The notes under the pieces are model-generated. The model made no database searches. It was not told where the DNA came from and saw nothing but the letters and a program-made list of their open reading frames with translations. A DNA stretch of 64,000 nt. It comes from Nipponacmea schrenckii (taxonomy: Eukaryota > Mollusca > Gastropoda > Lottiidae). Shown here piece after piece: positions 47,101 to 62,100 of this stretch (position 1 is its first letter; each line of letters opens with the position of its first letter). The DNA is taken from assembly GCA_030562195.1 (NCBI GenBank), contig CM060199.1:20418338-20482337 (forward strand), written 5' to 3'. The position numbers were made by a program, and so were the translations under genes.

Positions 47101-50100
47101 AAGTATCAGAAGATGTAAGTAGAAGAATCTTCTTAAATATTGAAGCAATATTCCAATAGAATTCAAATGATTATAATATGATTTGTTGGTGTTGTTCAGT
47201 GCAATATGTAATTACCATCTCCCAGCTGTTTCCAGGAGGATCTAGCGCGATATTCATGATTAAACTGAATTTTACTAAAAGATCCATGTCTATAATTCCT
47301 AGCACCTAGTTTGATTTGATAGACAATGATTATATTGATTAAAAAAAAACATAAGCTGACCATGATTTAATATCATCATTATTATTTCAGGCTCTAGATC
47401 CAGAAGCTGATCATGATTTAATATTATCATTATTATTCCAGGCTCTAAAAACAGAAGCTGATCATGATATAATATCATCATTATTATTCCAGGGTCTAAA
47501 AACAGAAGCTGATCATGATATAATATCATCATTATTATTCCAGGCTCTAGATTCAGAGGCTGATCATTATTTATGAATCATCATTGTTATTTTAGGCTCT
47601 AGATTCAGAGGCTGATCATGATTTAATAGATCCTGATAATCCAGCAGGTGATATTGATGATTTATTGTTTGATGAACTAGATGATTTGAGTGACAGTGGA
47701 CCAGAATTAGATACCATGAGTGTTATGTCAACCCCTAAACCTAGACTCAGGTAAACAGAATTTTAAGCTGAAGCATATTGCTAAGAGAGCATATTTTTTC
47801 AGTCATTGCAAAGGTAATCTCGTGTGTTCAATCAATAAAGCAAAGAACATTTGTGTAAAGGTGAACTTACAGGAATACTTCATCTAAGAATGAATATAAC
47901 ATTTGAAAATTGTAAACTTGGCCAATATGAGTATGTATTCATCAGTAGATATACCTGATGTCATAAATAACTTAACAGAATCCTTATATTGTCCAATAAA
48001 TCCATAAAAATGCAATTAATTATTGAAAACGCTTGATAAATTTCAATAATCATAGTATTTTTATGGATAATTACTAAGTTTATTTATTTCTGATGGATTC
48101 TGTTATTTTATTTATGATAACAAATCGTTTTACTGATGAATATAGGCTAGATTATCACAAATATGAAGAAAATGAAAAACTGAATATTTGATATCATTTC
48201 AGACCATTTTTCTCTGGAAGAAGTAGCAACAGTCATGAAAAAGAAGTATCTAAATCAACAGTATGTATTTTTTTATATATGTCTGGGTTTTCGGTAGTGG
48301 GGGCCAGATAGCAAAGATTGATTAATTTGCAAAAAAAAAAAAAATGATAAACATTTTGATTGGGATTTTGATGCCTCGAAATCATCAGAAATATGTTCTC
48401 TCGGTTTCTAGTTTTCAAAATTTCCTGGGGGAGGGGGAAAACAAGGACAGAAAATAAAGGGCCCCATGGCGACAGGGCTGTTTAAGGCTATTTTATAAAA
48501 TCATTAATACTTTTTATCATACAAGTGATATCTACTGTAACAAAGCTTATGCAGTAATATAACATTGTATTACAGGAATCAAGTAGACCCAGTGATGAAT
48601 GTATTATTAAGAGAACAGATTCAGATATGAATGCTGTAAGTATACTTGTCCCAAATCATTTTTTATTTAACATAATTTTTGCTTGCCAGATTTTGAGCGG
48701 GAATACTAAACTGCTGGATTGTGGGATTGCAGGGTTTTCCCTCCCGTTCTTTTCTTAGGTATATTAAGTGTTGTAATTGAGCATGAAAAGTTCCATCTGT
48801 ATTAGACAACTGACAAGTTCATGCATGAGTCTATCTTGATTTTGAAAACTGTCTCATAGTTTATTGTTAATATTCAAAAGAAAATTCAATTTCTTGTTTT
48901 TCACAAATTGACTAGTCTTGAGGGATGACTTTAAAATTTTATGATTTTTGAAAAAAATTATCATTGCCTTTTGTTTTGAATAGGGTAAGGTCAATTGTCT
49001 GTGGCATGACATTACGTGTTTTTGCTGTACACAAGGCAGGGCATGCTATCTCTTTAATTAGCTGATGTTTTGAGCACAATATGAATAACACCGTAATGTA
49101 TGTCTATTGCAGAGTACAATGGCTTCTGTCATGTTAGATGTTCTTGTGAGTGCCAAAGATTAAGTCTAGATTTCATTTTCATTCAACACTTTTTACATTC
49201 AAAGGCTAAATTCACAGTTGTTGATTTATACTGAAAATATTTACATTATTTATAGCTTTGTGAATTTTCCTGAAATGTCTCATTGACTAATCCAACTGTT
49301 AGGTGGTATCAGGTGATGTAGAGGTGCAAGCATTCTTGCTTTGCTTGCAACAAATTACTTTTACTTACATTTTTTTTTCTCACTAATTTCTAAATCATGA
49401 AATCATAAAAAAAAAATCATAAATCATGAAAATCTTATTCAAACATGTGAATTAAGTCTTGAAAGTAACTTTCCCAATTAACAAAATTTTGTACGAGTTT
49501 GCAGCCCAGTTTGTTTATCTGTTTGTTATTAAATGATTGTTGATATTGTTTATCCTGCATGTTTATATGTTTATTGCCTTGATGCTTGTTTATACCACTA
49601 TAATAGGAGCATGATGCTGATTGTTCTGATTCGGTTCCCAGTGAATCTTCACCTAGACCAAGATCACCTCTACTAAAAACACAAAACTTTATTCGAGAGA
49701 GATCAACATCCTACAGGGAAAGTAAACTAAAAACTGGTTATAACTTTGCTGACAGACGACATAGTGCTGGAGGGGTGTATGATTTGGTGCGTTTTATATT
49801 CCTATTACCTTAAACTCTTGATGGGGTTCAAATAACTGACTCTTCTCACTTAGAAATGTCTCCTCTCTTATTAATTGTCTGATATTCATACCTGTATTCA
49901 TTAAGCCATGAGGTGCAAAAGAGAACCTCCATTCATTCAGAGAAAACTCCCAGTCTAATTAAAAATATAGACCTATCTTTCGTTCGTATCTTATTAGTTT
50001 CGTTTCAAATGTTTTTTTGGTTATTGGCTTTGTACGTAACCACTTCAGTTAGGTCTAACACTGCCCTTCAATATGAACTGTTCGAACGACCTTTGACCTA

Positions 50101-53100
50101 ACTCAGTTTTAACCTAATGACCTCTGTTTAAACCGACCCACTTTATTTGAACTGCTACAGAACAGCCAATGAAAAACCCTGGTACAAAGGCCATTCCACA
50201 TATCAAACACACATTTCTTTTAGTATAAACCTTCTTCGGTGTCTATATAATCCATAATAAAGAAATAATTTATCAGCCGTTGACGAAACAGCCATATTGT
50301 TCTACTTTCTATTTGAGTGGACTTGATAAGCTAGTCTAATATGTCTCAGAATGCACCAATTGTTCGCGTCACATTATCCATTTGCAGGGAATGGAAGCCA
50401 CGTGATTGTTTAAAACTGAGTTAGGTCAAATGTTGTTCAAACAGTCCGTATTGAAGGGCAGTGTTAGACCAAACTGTAGTGGTTACATACAATAGCTAAT
50501 AAAAACATTCAAAACAAAACTAATAAAATACGAAGAAAAGTTAGGTCTATATTTTAATGAGACTGAGAAAACTCCATTCATTTTATTTTATTTCAGATAT
50601 ACATATAAAAATAAATTTTAATTGTTAGTATTAAAGGGATAATAGGCGTTAGAACGAACATAAAATTTTAAGTTCACTCAAATTTGGACAATAACAGTAT
50701 ATATCCATTAGTGGACTTACCTATACATCAAAATCCCTCTAAAATCCGATAAATCCCCAAAATAAAGTAGTTAATCATAAAACGCTTGAGCCATCCATCA
50801 AGCGATCGTGTAAATATAAAGGGAAGTAACTCTAACATGTAAGTTTTCACGCGTCCTTGAACCCTACTGTTGAATTCCACAATGATGTTTTAGCGTTGAT
50901 TTACCAGACGCTTTTATTCCCAAACTGAATGGAATCGTCGCTGGCTCACTTTTTTTTAAAATTCCGGATATATTTTTATTGTGGCTTTTTAAAATTTGGT
51001 AAAGTGTGGGATGCATACTTATTTAACTAATAGTCAATATGAAACACAAATATAAGCCGTAGGACGAGTGTGTTCTAACGCCTATTATCCCTTTAAAATT
51101 ACTGAGTATGCTTCGATGATATTGTGTTAGTAAAGACATAAAGTTTTGTGAGTTAAGTTAAACACACACAATAGAACTGTAAATCATTTCTTCTGTAAAA
51201 ACAAATCTGAAAGCGCATGTTTATATTTTGATTAAAACAGAGTGTTAAGATTTTAGTTTAAACTGATATTTCACTCACTAATATTGCATTCCAGTAAAAT
51301 TTTATTGACAGAAATCACCGTAAATTGCATTCCTTTGCCACCTTTCTTCTTGACAACATCAATTTTCAATCAGATGTCTGTGGCTTCTGCAATTCCACTA
51401 AATCTATCATTTCTTGCAAAGGGCCTTTTACCTTATGGGATAAAGCATATTTGGCAATTAGTGACAATTATTTTTTATGGTATTGCAGAAACATTGGATG
51501 TTTTAACTGAAAATTAAAATGGTGCAAATTAATGCTGTCATTGTCCCCAATACACATGATAATATATTTAGAAAACCCCTTTAGCTATTTCCTATACCAA
51601 CAAGTGAGAAGAGTCAGTTCTTCAAATAATCCAAAAATCTGAACTGTTTTACAAATTTCAACTATTCTAGGGGTTGTGGAGATTATCTTTATTAGAGTAA
51701 TCTTTCTCCATTTAACAGCTTGAAGCTTCTTCACGCTTTCTTTTCTGCTCAATATTCTTACTTTACCTTAGTTTTTGTGTTGTTTTCTTCTTCTATGTAT
51801 GTATTTGTTTGTTTTATTTCTTATGTATTTTTTACAACGGAACCGAAATTTAATGTGAAGCAAAATGGAATGATTTTGCAGAAGGTAGAGGGCTCAAGGC
51901 AACGAAGAAATGTAGAAATTAAGAATATATACTATTATCCTGTCATCTAAGGTTTTCAGCTAAATGCCTTCCTCAGAAACACTTTGGTCTGTTGCAAGTC
52001 CAATCTCATCAAAGAAAAATATTCACCAAGAAAGTTTGATTTAAGCAGAAGCACCCATATTCCATAGACATAAATCCCAAAAAATTATTTCAGGCACCTT
52101 GAATATCATGGGAATGATGTCACTTCCTGTTTCCAGGTCTCACTTGCTTTGCCGTCCCTTGCATAAATTTTTTAACTGACAAATGATAGTATTATGATCT
52201 GTTTGTTGACAACATGTTTCTCTACTGATTACAGAGGAGATTCAATGGACATGATATGGCAGAGCACGGTGTAGACTATAATTTGGTTGGTATTTAGTAG
52301 TCATTCTCACATCAAACTTTGGAGTGCTCAATAATTTCACTAATGACCTGATACTTTCTTGTCTTAATTCTGACATTTTATTATTTTTATTGACTTAACA
52401 TTTTGTCTTTTCATTTTATCTAAACTAAACCTAGATGTCTTATTCTTAATATAGCCATATTGTTTCCCTCTCAAAGATTAACTTTGTTGGTTATATAGCC
52501 ATGAAAATTGTGAATTTGCTTTCTTTAATACTTGTTGAGGTGATAGACAAGTGTCTTATTTTAATTTGTGTGTCGCTTGGTTCAACCTTGGCAAGCTATT
52601 TTTGTAGCCACTCCAATTAAGTTTTACCACTCTGCTACATAAATCTCATCATATTGCATTCCAATGAGCATTAGTCTAGTTTATCAAGGCTACTGAACTG
52701 AATTGTGCAGCACATTGACCAAACTTGCCTTTTAATTGGTCCCTTTGAATTAGCCCTGTGCAAACAAAGGTCATTAGTTCTGTGCAAAGATTTATTATAA
52801 AAAAAAAATTTAAAAGGGAGAGTTAAAAACAAAATTTATTATCTGAATTAGACTTGGTAACTACATTAAACAAATTAAAATTCTGTTTCTAAAATAATTT
52901 TATTAGTCAGGCATAAATTGATTGTATCTCATGATTTTGACCATAATATTAGTGTCGCTTGAAGCAGAGCTGGTTCTTTCTTCGAAAGACCTAAGGGTAC
53001 TTAAGTTTGGAGGAGTTCACTTGTATACAAGGTCCTAGTTTTGCCATTTTTGGATGAGATATTCAATTAACGAAATTGTTTATATTTTAAAGGGGCCCAG

Positions 53101-56100
53101 GCTTTATTTGTTTCGGACAATCATCCGACAGCCTCAAACACATGAAATCAGAAATAGTCTACAGAGCTTACCTTTGAAATTTGAGCCTTCAAATCCACGT
53201 GTATCCATAATTATCCGTGTTTGAAAAATCATAATGACTTAAGAAATTACAAACCTCCCCGCCATATTGGAAAATGGTTCGTCTTGATAATCAAAGAGTT
53301 ATCCTTCCCGTTGTGTAATAGCGGTCATCTATATAAACAGACTACAACGCATTTTTCAATTGTATACTTTGTCAACAGGACACACAATTTTCAGACTGAC
53401 TGGAGACCAGCCGCGCACAGCACGGAAAAAAAATGAAAAGTGAAATTTTTTGTTTGAGGCATATTTCAAGGTATTTTGCGATTTTCTCAGAGCTTGAATA
53501 TTTCTGAGGACTGTTTAAATGTAACAAAGGCCCAAAAGGACCCCTAAAAATCAAGCCTGGGCCCCTTTAAGCATCTCATACCTAGGCCATAGTTTAATGT
53601 AATTAGGAATAAATGGGGCTGCAACGCTTTAACGAAAAGTTGATGAACCACTATTCCTTCTATTACAATGCATCACATGAAATAAAAATAATCGTGATGC
53701 ATCAACACGATTCTGCCTTGATTTAGCTAAGCAAGTTACATGTACATTATTTATTAACTCTCTTTGATGATAAAAGACATAAAAATCTCAAGTATATTAT
53801 GAATTACATCATGCCTTTTTTTAAAATTATTTTTTTGTTTATTTATTTATAGTTGATACTATTTCTATATATCATATTTGTAAATATGAAATAATGTAAA
53901 TATGACATTGTAGTCTTAAGTAGTTATAAACATAACATAGTTTCAACTTGTTTGATATTTGCCGGACGTAAGTTAGCAAAGTCATGACAATTTGATAAAA
54001 CTTTCTACTGATTTTTCTTCTTCCCTTGAACAGTCTTCATTAGAATTGAGATTATTATCGCAATATGTGGTATTATTAGATGAATATCTTTTTCGTGTAT
54101 TGAATCGCCACTTCAGGAATTGTTGCAGCATCAGGGATTTATTATGGCTTTCAGGGAAGACATAAAATCAAAGTCATGTACTGTGTAGCCTACTTATATA
54201 CGATACTGCATGGCTGTAATTCAAGTAATACTTTTTGTTTCAACGTAAATATTCTATGTTTGAATAACATATTTAGAAATAACACATGATTAGATTGTGT
54301 GCTTTGATTGATTTCAAAGACAGCTATTCTCACTAGGCGTGACTTATGTTATTTCTTGTTTTACAGATCTTTCTTCAAAAATTAAAATTTCTTTTTTTTT
54401 TTTTAAATCATATGATGAAAATCATCTGGAATTAAATATAAGATTTTAGATAAAATCAATACTGAGAAGTGAGAAAAATCCAGGTCAATTTTGGCTTTTT
54501 TTCATCACTAAGTTTTTGTTAAAAAAAATCAAATAATTAAATTGGGTTGGCTTTGATAACTAAAATAAATATTGACTACCTACATCAGTTGATTTATTAA
54601 AGATAGATTGCTTCCTAAATATTACTGTTTACCCAATAATTTGAGTCATAAACTAGAATATATATATAATAATAATAATAATAAACTCTTTATTTTACAT
54701 GGGTCAGAATTAGGCCCAATACACAAGGACATGGTCCTGTCTCACATTCAGCCCATGGGGCAATACATTGGAAAAAAAAAAAGAAAAAAAAAAAAAAAAG
54801 AAAATAAAATCGAAAATACATAATATCTCAATATACAATTCGTCTGAAATACTAAAAATACACAAGTACATGTGTATCAAATGGACAGAGATATGTTCCG
54901 GCGATCAAGTACATGACCACAAATAAATATACAATACTCCACGTAAGATTTGTCATCATCCTATCAATCTGTATTAGACAAAGCACTTTGTTTTGTACAC
55001 TGGAAATGAAAGCAAAGCATGTGTGTTTTGATTTTTCTGAAATTTCTTAGAACGATTCTAGCGCCAATTTTGAATGGATAATAAGTATAAGATATAGACC
55101 GAAACATCTTTTTTTCGAATATTAACTAGGGGATTTGAGGTCTATATCTAAATTACAATCCAAGGCAAACTATGTTTCTTATTTACTATAAACCCCCTTT
55201 TTCCGATACTCGTCCACAGGTTAATACATGAAATAATCGTCGTCGACATCAAAGGTGAAATAATACCGTGGATTGTAACATTAAATATTTATATATAGAC
55301 ATAATTTTCCTATGATTAACCCCTTAACTGCCACGGTCGCAATATTGCGACATTCTACCCATACGACCGCCACTTTAAATTAATACGAAACTACGGCTAT
55401 AAACACATTGATGATATGATTAAAACATAGTTTCGATATCCGTTGTAATTTGTAAACAAAAAAAAATGCATGTTTGATCTATAAAAAATTCGAAACATTT
55501 TGATTGAAAATCGGTAATTTTTTGGAAAGACGTCATAAAATTTGGGTGAACATGGCGTCATTACGCTGTAGCTAGATACGAAAATTACGGCTCTAATGAT
55601 GGTTATTGAATTGCAGCAGGTGACCTACATAGCAGTTGTCAGTGTAAACATTTCGGTGTCATGTATTTCAATCAAATTTGTATTGAAAATGGTTGTAGTT
55701 TGATGTAAAATGGCCTGAAAATGGCCCGAAAATTGAATGTTGAAGCCGTTATAACTATGCTGATAGTGACTCTGAGGGCGAATTTTTGCCATCTGAAGAC
55801 GACTGGCCATCGGATTCGGAAAGTGATGATGATGATAATGATGAAAGTTGTATTCAAATTCCTGTACTTGATTTACAAGAAGTTTACTTCAATTAATCCA
55901 ATTGTTGCAATGATATGATCCTATTTTTTCTTTACACAAGTTCCAAATAAACAGTGCCATTGTAAAATACAAGTATTCATACACTTAAAAATTGATGAAT
56001 AATCCATGTTTTGACAAAAAATCTACTAATTTCAGATTTTGAACATAAAATGTCAAGGTGACTTCATTATGACGTCACAATATGATGACGTCACAAAAAA

Positions 56101-59100
56101 TAATATATCCATGATTACATACAATTATCACTGAACATTTTATTCAATGACACTAAGCACCTACATCCCGCAGTTTTTGAGCGAAATTCTGTTTAAAAAG
56201 GGTAAAACAAAATGTCAATTTTCTCAAAATATATTCGGCAGTTAAAGGGTTAATGGGGACTCAGTAGTAGTATTTATTGATATCAAACCCAACTACATTA
56301 TTTTCTACAAAAAAAAATCAGTCAACTGTTAGTTGCATGTATATGTATATACTTTTGTTATCATAAACGGAAAGATGTGAAAGTCAGCGAGGACTTCATC
56401 AAGCATTATAACAGACATTCTGAATGTTTAAATTGATTACCATAGTAAATTATTGATAGTCAGTAAATGCTATTTGTGTTGTAGAATAAAACATTGAGTA
56501 CCCTACTGATTATTTCTAAATGAAAATCAATAATAATATTTAGTTTCTCCATTTATTCATTACTTCAAAGGAAACGAATTTATTCAATTAAAATCCATAT
56601 CAGTTTTGCAAAGGACAAGTGGGTAGGGGGAACTTATCTTTCATTGTGATTTTGTTAAAGGAATACTGTGTCTTAGAATGGAGATAACATTGTAAATGTG
56701 GCCAATAAGAGTATGTATTCATCAATAGATAAACCTGCTGTCATAAATATCATAACAGAATCCTTATATAATCTGATAAATAATATAAATTAGAAATTAT
56801 CCATAAAAATGCAATTTATTGTTGAAAACTTTCAGATTTTACAGTGATTCTGTTACTTTATGACACCAGGTAAGTTCACTGTTGAATATATACTTATATA
56901 GACCATTCTTGAGAACTAAAATTGTATGTTCAATCTAAGACACTGTATCAATTCAATCTGATTTTCAGAATTATTGTACCAGACACTGTTATTTGATTAT
57001 TTCCTAGATTATCTTGATGATTGTGTTCCAAATAAACTTTAAAAGCGACATAGCATTCATAAACATGCATCTATGATACATTGACTTACTACTTGTTTGA
57101 AATAGGATATAATTGTCCAAATATGTTCTTAACTAGCTCAATTGTAGTTAGTGATGGCACTGGTTAGAAATGATATCCAATATCCAGTTATTTTTTATGA
57201 TAATGTTACAATGAAGTGATAGATCTAGTATTTAGGATTGATATCCAACATCCAGTTGTTTCGAAATTAAGGAAATATTTTTATGATAATGTTACAATGA
57301 AGTGATAAATCCAATATTTAGAAATGATATCCAACATCAGTTATTTTGAAGCTAAGGAAATATTTTTATGATTATGTTACAATGAAGTTATATATCCAAT
57401 ATTTAGAATTGATATCCAACATCAGTAATTTTGATGTTAAGGAAATATGTTTATAATAATGTTACAATAAAGTGATAAATCCAATATTTAGAATTGATAT
57501 CCAACATCAGTTATTTCGAAGTTAAGGAAATATGTTTATGATAATGTTACAATGAAGTGATAAATCAAACATTTAGAATTGATATCCAACATCAGTTATT
57601 TCGAAGTTAAGGAAATATGTTTATGATAATGTTACAATGAAGTGATAAATCCAACATTTAGAATTGATATCCAACATCAGTTATTTTGAAGTGAAGGAAA
57701 TCTTTTTATGATAATGTTGCAATTAAGTGATAAATCCAATATTTAGAAATGATATCCAATATCCAGTTATTTGAAAATTATTAAGAAAATATTTTTATGA
57801 TAATGTTACAATGAAGTGATAAATCCAATATTTAGAATTAATATCCAACTTCCAGTTCTTTGGAAATCAAGCAAATATTCTTATGATAATGTTGCAATGA
57901 AGTGATAAATCCAATATTTAGAAATGATATCCAATATCCAGTTATTTTGATATTTTTCAGCTGACTGTAGTTAACATCTAAGAAGAACCTGCTTATTATC
58001 TTTTATGTTCCATAATTCTATCTTACTGTACATCCTTCTATTCCCTTTCTAATAACCAGCACATACAACTTATAACACATTTAATTTATACACATATACT
58101 TTATATCACCCTTGTGTTCTTACTAATAAAGTTTCATTAACACATATTTCTTTCAGCTTTTTTCTTTTCCTTTATATTGAAAAATTGCTTTTGAATTTTA
58201 ATAAAGTAAATTGATATTGTTAAAATATTCACTTTGAAACATGCTCCTATTTTGTAATTTGAAAATAATTCTAGACTGTATTTAAACAATAGTCTTTAGT
58301 GCTAGTTTTGCATGTTAGTGACAATTTGCATCTGTCTCGTAATATATGTAACTTGGTTGTTAATATTCAGTTTTATTTGTATGAGTTTAGTTTAAGTATA
58401 TATTTAATGTTATTTTGGTAGCCACGGAAAGTACTGTTAGATCAGCTGAGTAATGTACTAGATACTGGTGATGATAAAGTACCAGAAAGTTTAATACTAG
58501 TCAATACATCAGAATGGCAAGGACAGGTATAGAGATTACTTTTATTATTTACTAGTATATATTATATACTAGTAGAAATCATAGTGTATGATATCATTTG
58601 CATCACACATACATGACACTCGGTTATTATTATATAGGTCCACATGATAATGCATATATATATTATCGTCACAATTGCTCATTAACACTTTAGAAGCCAC
58701 AGATTTTTATTAAACTTGTAAGTGTTGGTTAATATCCAAGAATAAAACCAGGGATCATGATTTATTTTTTTCCCAGTCGGACATTTTCATGCAATTTCAA
58801 ACGATTTCGTATACATGTGTAATCTACCGAATTTGTCGGGTTTTTCTACCGCATTTGGATGTTGTCTCTGGGAGACCATCAGAAAAAGCAAAAAATATTT
58901 CGACCAAACATGATGAGAGTGTTTGTTATTATTTAAGAATGAACCGGATTAAATATCAGAAAATCTTAGTTATGGCTGAAGTTCTTGTCACATATTTTAT
59001 TAAAATTTTGAAAATTAATGCATTATGCCTGGCCATCTGTCTTCACTACTGGCACTTCATGAACTACCTCCAAATAATGTAGGTAGACTATTCTTGTTCA

Positions 59101-62100
59101 TGTTTTGTATGGTACTTGGCAGGACTGTTGATTTGGCCCTATTTGCCGGTCATGACCAGCAGTCACTTGGATACTAAAAACTTATGATAAAATTGTACAG
59201 TAAAATGATCTTTCAGTTTGTTCCAACACAGCAAACCAGATGTAAATAGAGTTACTTCCCTTCTCATCTGGACAAACATGAGATGCATGGTTCACTTTGT
59301 TCACATTTGTTGAGTTTTATGAAGATTCATATGTTGTATAATGTAAACTTTGTGTATTTTTTTCAGTTACTAGTACAGAAATTACAAGAAAAACAAATGA
59401 GGTTAATTTGTACTTGTTCTAATGCTGATGTAAAGGCAGCGATAACATTTCTTGTCGCAAAAATTCAAAAATAGTAAGTATTCTTCAACTGCTGGCAATA
59501 TAATCAATAAGGTTTCCACCTGAGAAAAAATTGGGATTGATCTAAATATACGTCTTCAATTTGAAAAAAAAATTGATAATCTGTTAAACTGTTAAGTGTT
59601 TAATCCTAATCCTATTTAATGAATAGGTTTTATGTCCTACACTTCTGCACCTTAAGGGCTAATGAAGACTGGCAAAGCCATACTGTGTACAGTGAGGGAA
59701 ATTTTGCCAGGACAGCAGCATTAGTCTTCTCTTTTTGCGATTTCCATCTGTCAAGAAATCTTTAAAGTGCACAGCCTGTAGCATGTGGGGCCTTGGTTTA
59801 TTGTCCCATCCGAAAGAATGGATGCTTTTTCCATGTCAGTCCCTCCGACTTGCATCACCAGGGAAAACAGGCTGAAAAGTCAGTAAGATTATCTCTACCA
59901 TTGCCGGGAATGAATCCTGGACCAAGCAAAGCAAGCGAGCAAACATCTAAGTCACTGAGCCATCACAGCTATCTTCGATTTTGTAAGAGTCAAAGGTTTT
60001 TAAGTCGAAAACTGTACATATAATAATATCTCAGTCTTTTAACCACTTGGATGTGGATGACAAGATAAATTTCCAACATCTTCTCGTCACTGATGACGAG
60101 ATCTTGCACATGTCACTGATGACAAGATATCTTGCATATGACGACATCAAGGATGACATGATATCTCACAAAAGCACCTTGTGTTTCACAGTTGGTCTAA
60201 GTCATTCCATATTGTTCTCCAGAACCCCTTTATGTTTTGTTTAAGAGCCTAAAAGAGTTGGCAGATGATAGACAGAGTTGTCTCCCTTTCCATCATTGTG
60301 ATGAATAGCAAACAAAAACTCAGCTCAGGTGAAAATGAGATATGATATATGTCTGTAGACTGAATCATTGCCAGAAGAAGAGTTTGTTGGTTAATTTAAA
60401 CAATATCTATTTATATCTATTTATTAATATCTTATTTCTAAAGTACAGTTTTTACACCAAATAATTATGGTTTTGATAGCCAAAGCCTATGCGTATCCAG
60501 CACCTGAGTTTGTTGGTTTATACTATATGGATTGTATTGATATCATTTCAGTTGTAACAGTAACAGTAAACAACCAGGTCCTATCAAACTAGGAGTAGCT
60601 GGTAATGATGGTTATATTAACTCTGTTTTAAGACCATACGTGGAACAATTTTCTACCAAATCTCCAGACTGGCAGGCTTACACTAAATTTCTAGTCATTC
60701 CATTAGGTAAGAATTCTGAAACTCATATTATTATCATTTATTCTGGTAAAACCAAATGAGATCTTGATTCTTCGCATTTTTTAAAAAAGTTTACATATAT
60801 CATTTTCCTTGAAAATCAACTGCTGCCACCAGATCTGTTATATAGTGCCAAATTTGTGCTGTAATATAGTTTTTTTCAGACTATATTCATGCATTCATAA
60901 TTTGTGGGCAAATTTATATAAACTAAGCATATGGAAGGCAAACCAATATGGGAGAATTTAAGCTGTCACAAGATTAAGACGTATAGATGAATTGCTGTTC
61001 TGAATTTTTTAATTGTTCAACTAGTTCATTGGGCACTTTAATAGTTATATTAGTGGTAATTTGAATTTACCAACAAAAACAATATTTTTTTTAGATATGT
61101 AAATAGAATTACTTACCTTCCAATCTGGACAAACATGAAAAGCAGGGTTCACTTTTGAAAAGTTCATATTATATGATTATGATTTTGTGTTAACAGGCTC
61201 TAGTTCAATTGGAAGACACATAGCTAACATAGATCAAACATATTCTTCTTTATTTATGGATATGGCATGGAAAGATACATTTGAACGCACAGATTCTGCC
61301 AAATTAGGTAACTTCTTTCATTGGCATTTAGTATCATTGCTTCATAAAGACGAATGAACCTTTGTTGAAACGTTGCAAGTTATATAATAAAGTAATTGTT
61401 ATCCATATAATTGTGTACTGTTAGGTAACTTCTTGTAGGTCTTTCTATATGTCAAGCAATACCATGATAAAATTATGTTCAAACGATTCGTAGAAAAATT
61501 CAAAATTAGCTATTTATGAAGGTACACATTGCATTAATCTAGTTCATTATCGACCAATCAAATAGTTGTTCTTTTGACAATACTTATGAATATTGTTGAT
61601 ACAGGAAAAAAAATGACCTTTCATCAAAGTTCATTGTCAAAGAAAAAGGAAAAAGCAATTTGGTTTCTGTCATATTTACGTCAAGAATAAAAAGAAGTAT
61701 GTCTATCCTATGCTTTCGAGTTTGAAGTTCTCACTTCATACTGCAATAAAAGCATTTGATGAAATAGCTGATTGTTGTTAATGTTATGTTTATAGATTCT
61801 TCTGAAATTGTCAACAGAGTCAATAAATATGTATCAGCACAAACAGTGATACACCCTCTTCCTATTGCTGAAGCTATGGTTATGTGTAAAGGCAAAAAGT
61901 AAGTCAATTGACTTATTTATACCACATGTTTATTTCTCGTATACCCCAGTCATATATATAGCATACAATTATTTAGATTGTTTTGTAAATTGTTTATGTG
62001 TCAGCTTGTAATAGCATGGGTTGTGCCAGGAAACATCTGTGGAATTCTAGAACAATTTAAACAAATTGTATTGTTGCTGTAGTGAAGTCATCATCTGTTT

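Noticed and set aside
51284..51517. Overlapping 61- and 77-codon frames after an AG
   Set aside because: No PACS similarity; part resembles a dispersed repeat near 45.3 kb.
58789..59082. 97-codon frame as an extra PACS exon
   Set aside because: No similarity to PACS, no suitable splice sites, and exons 13 and 14 join directly in the conserved alignment.
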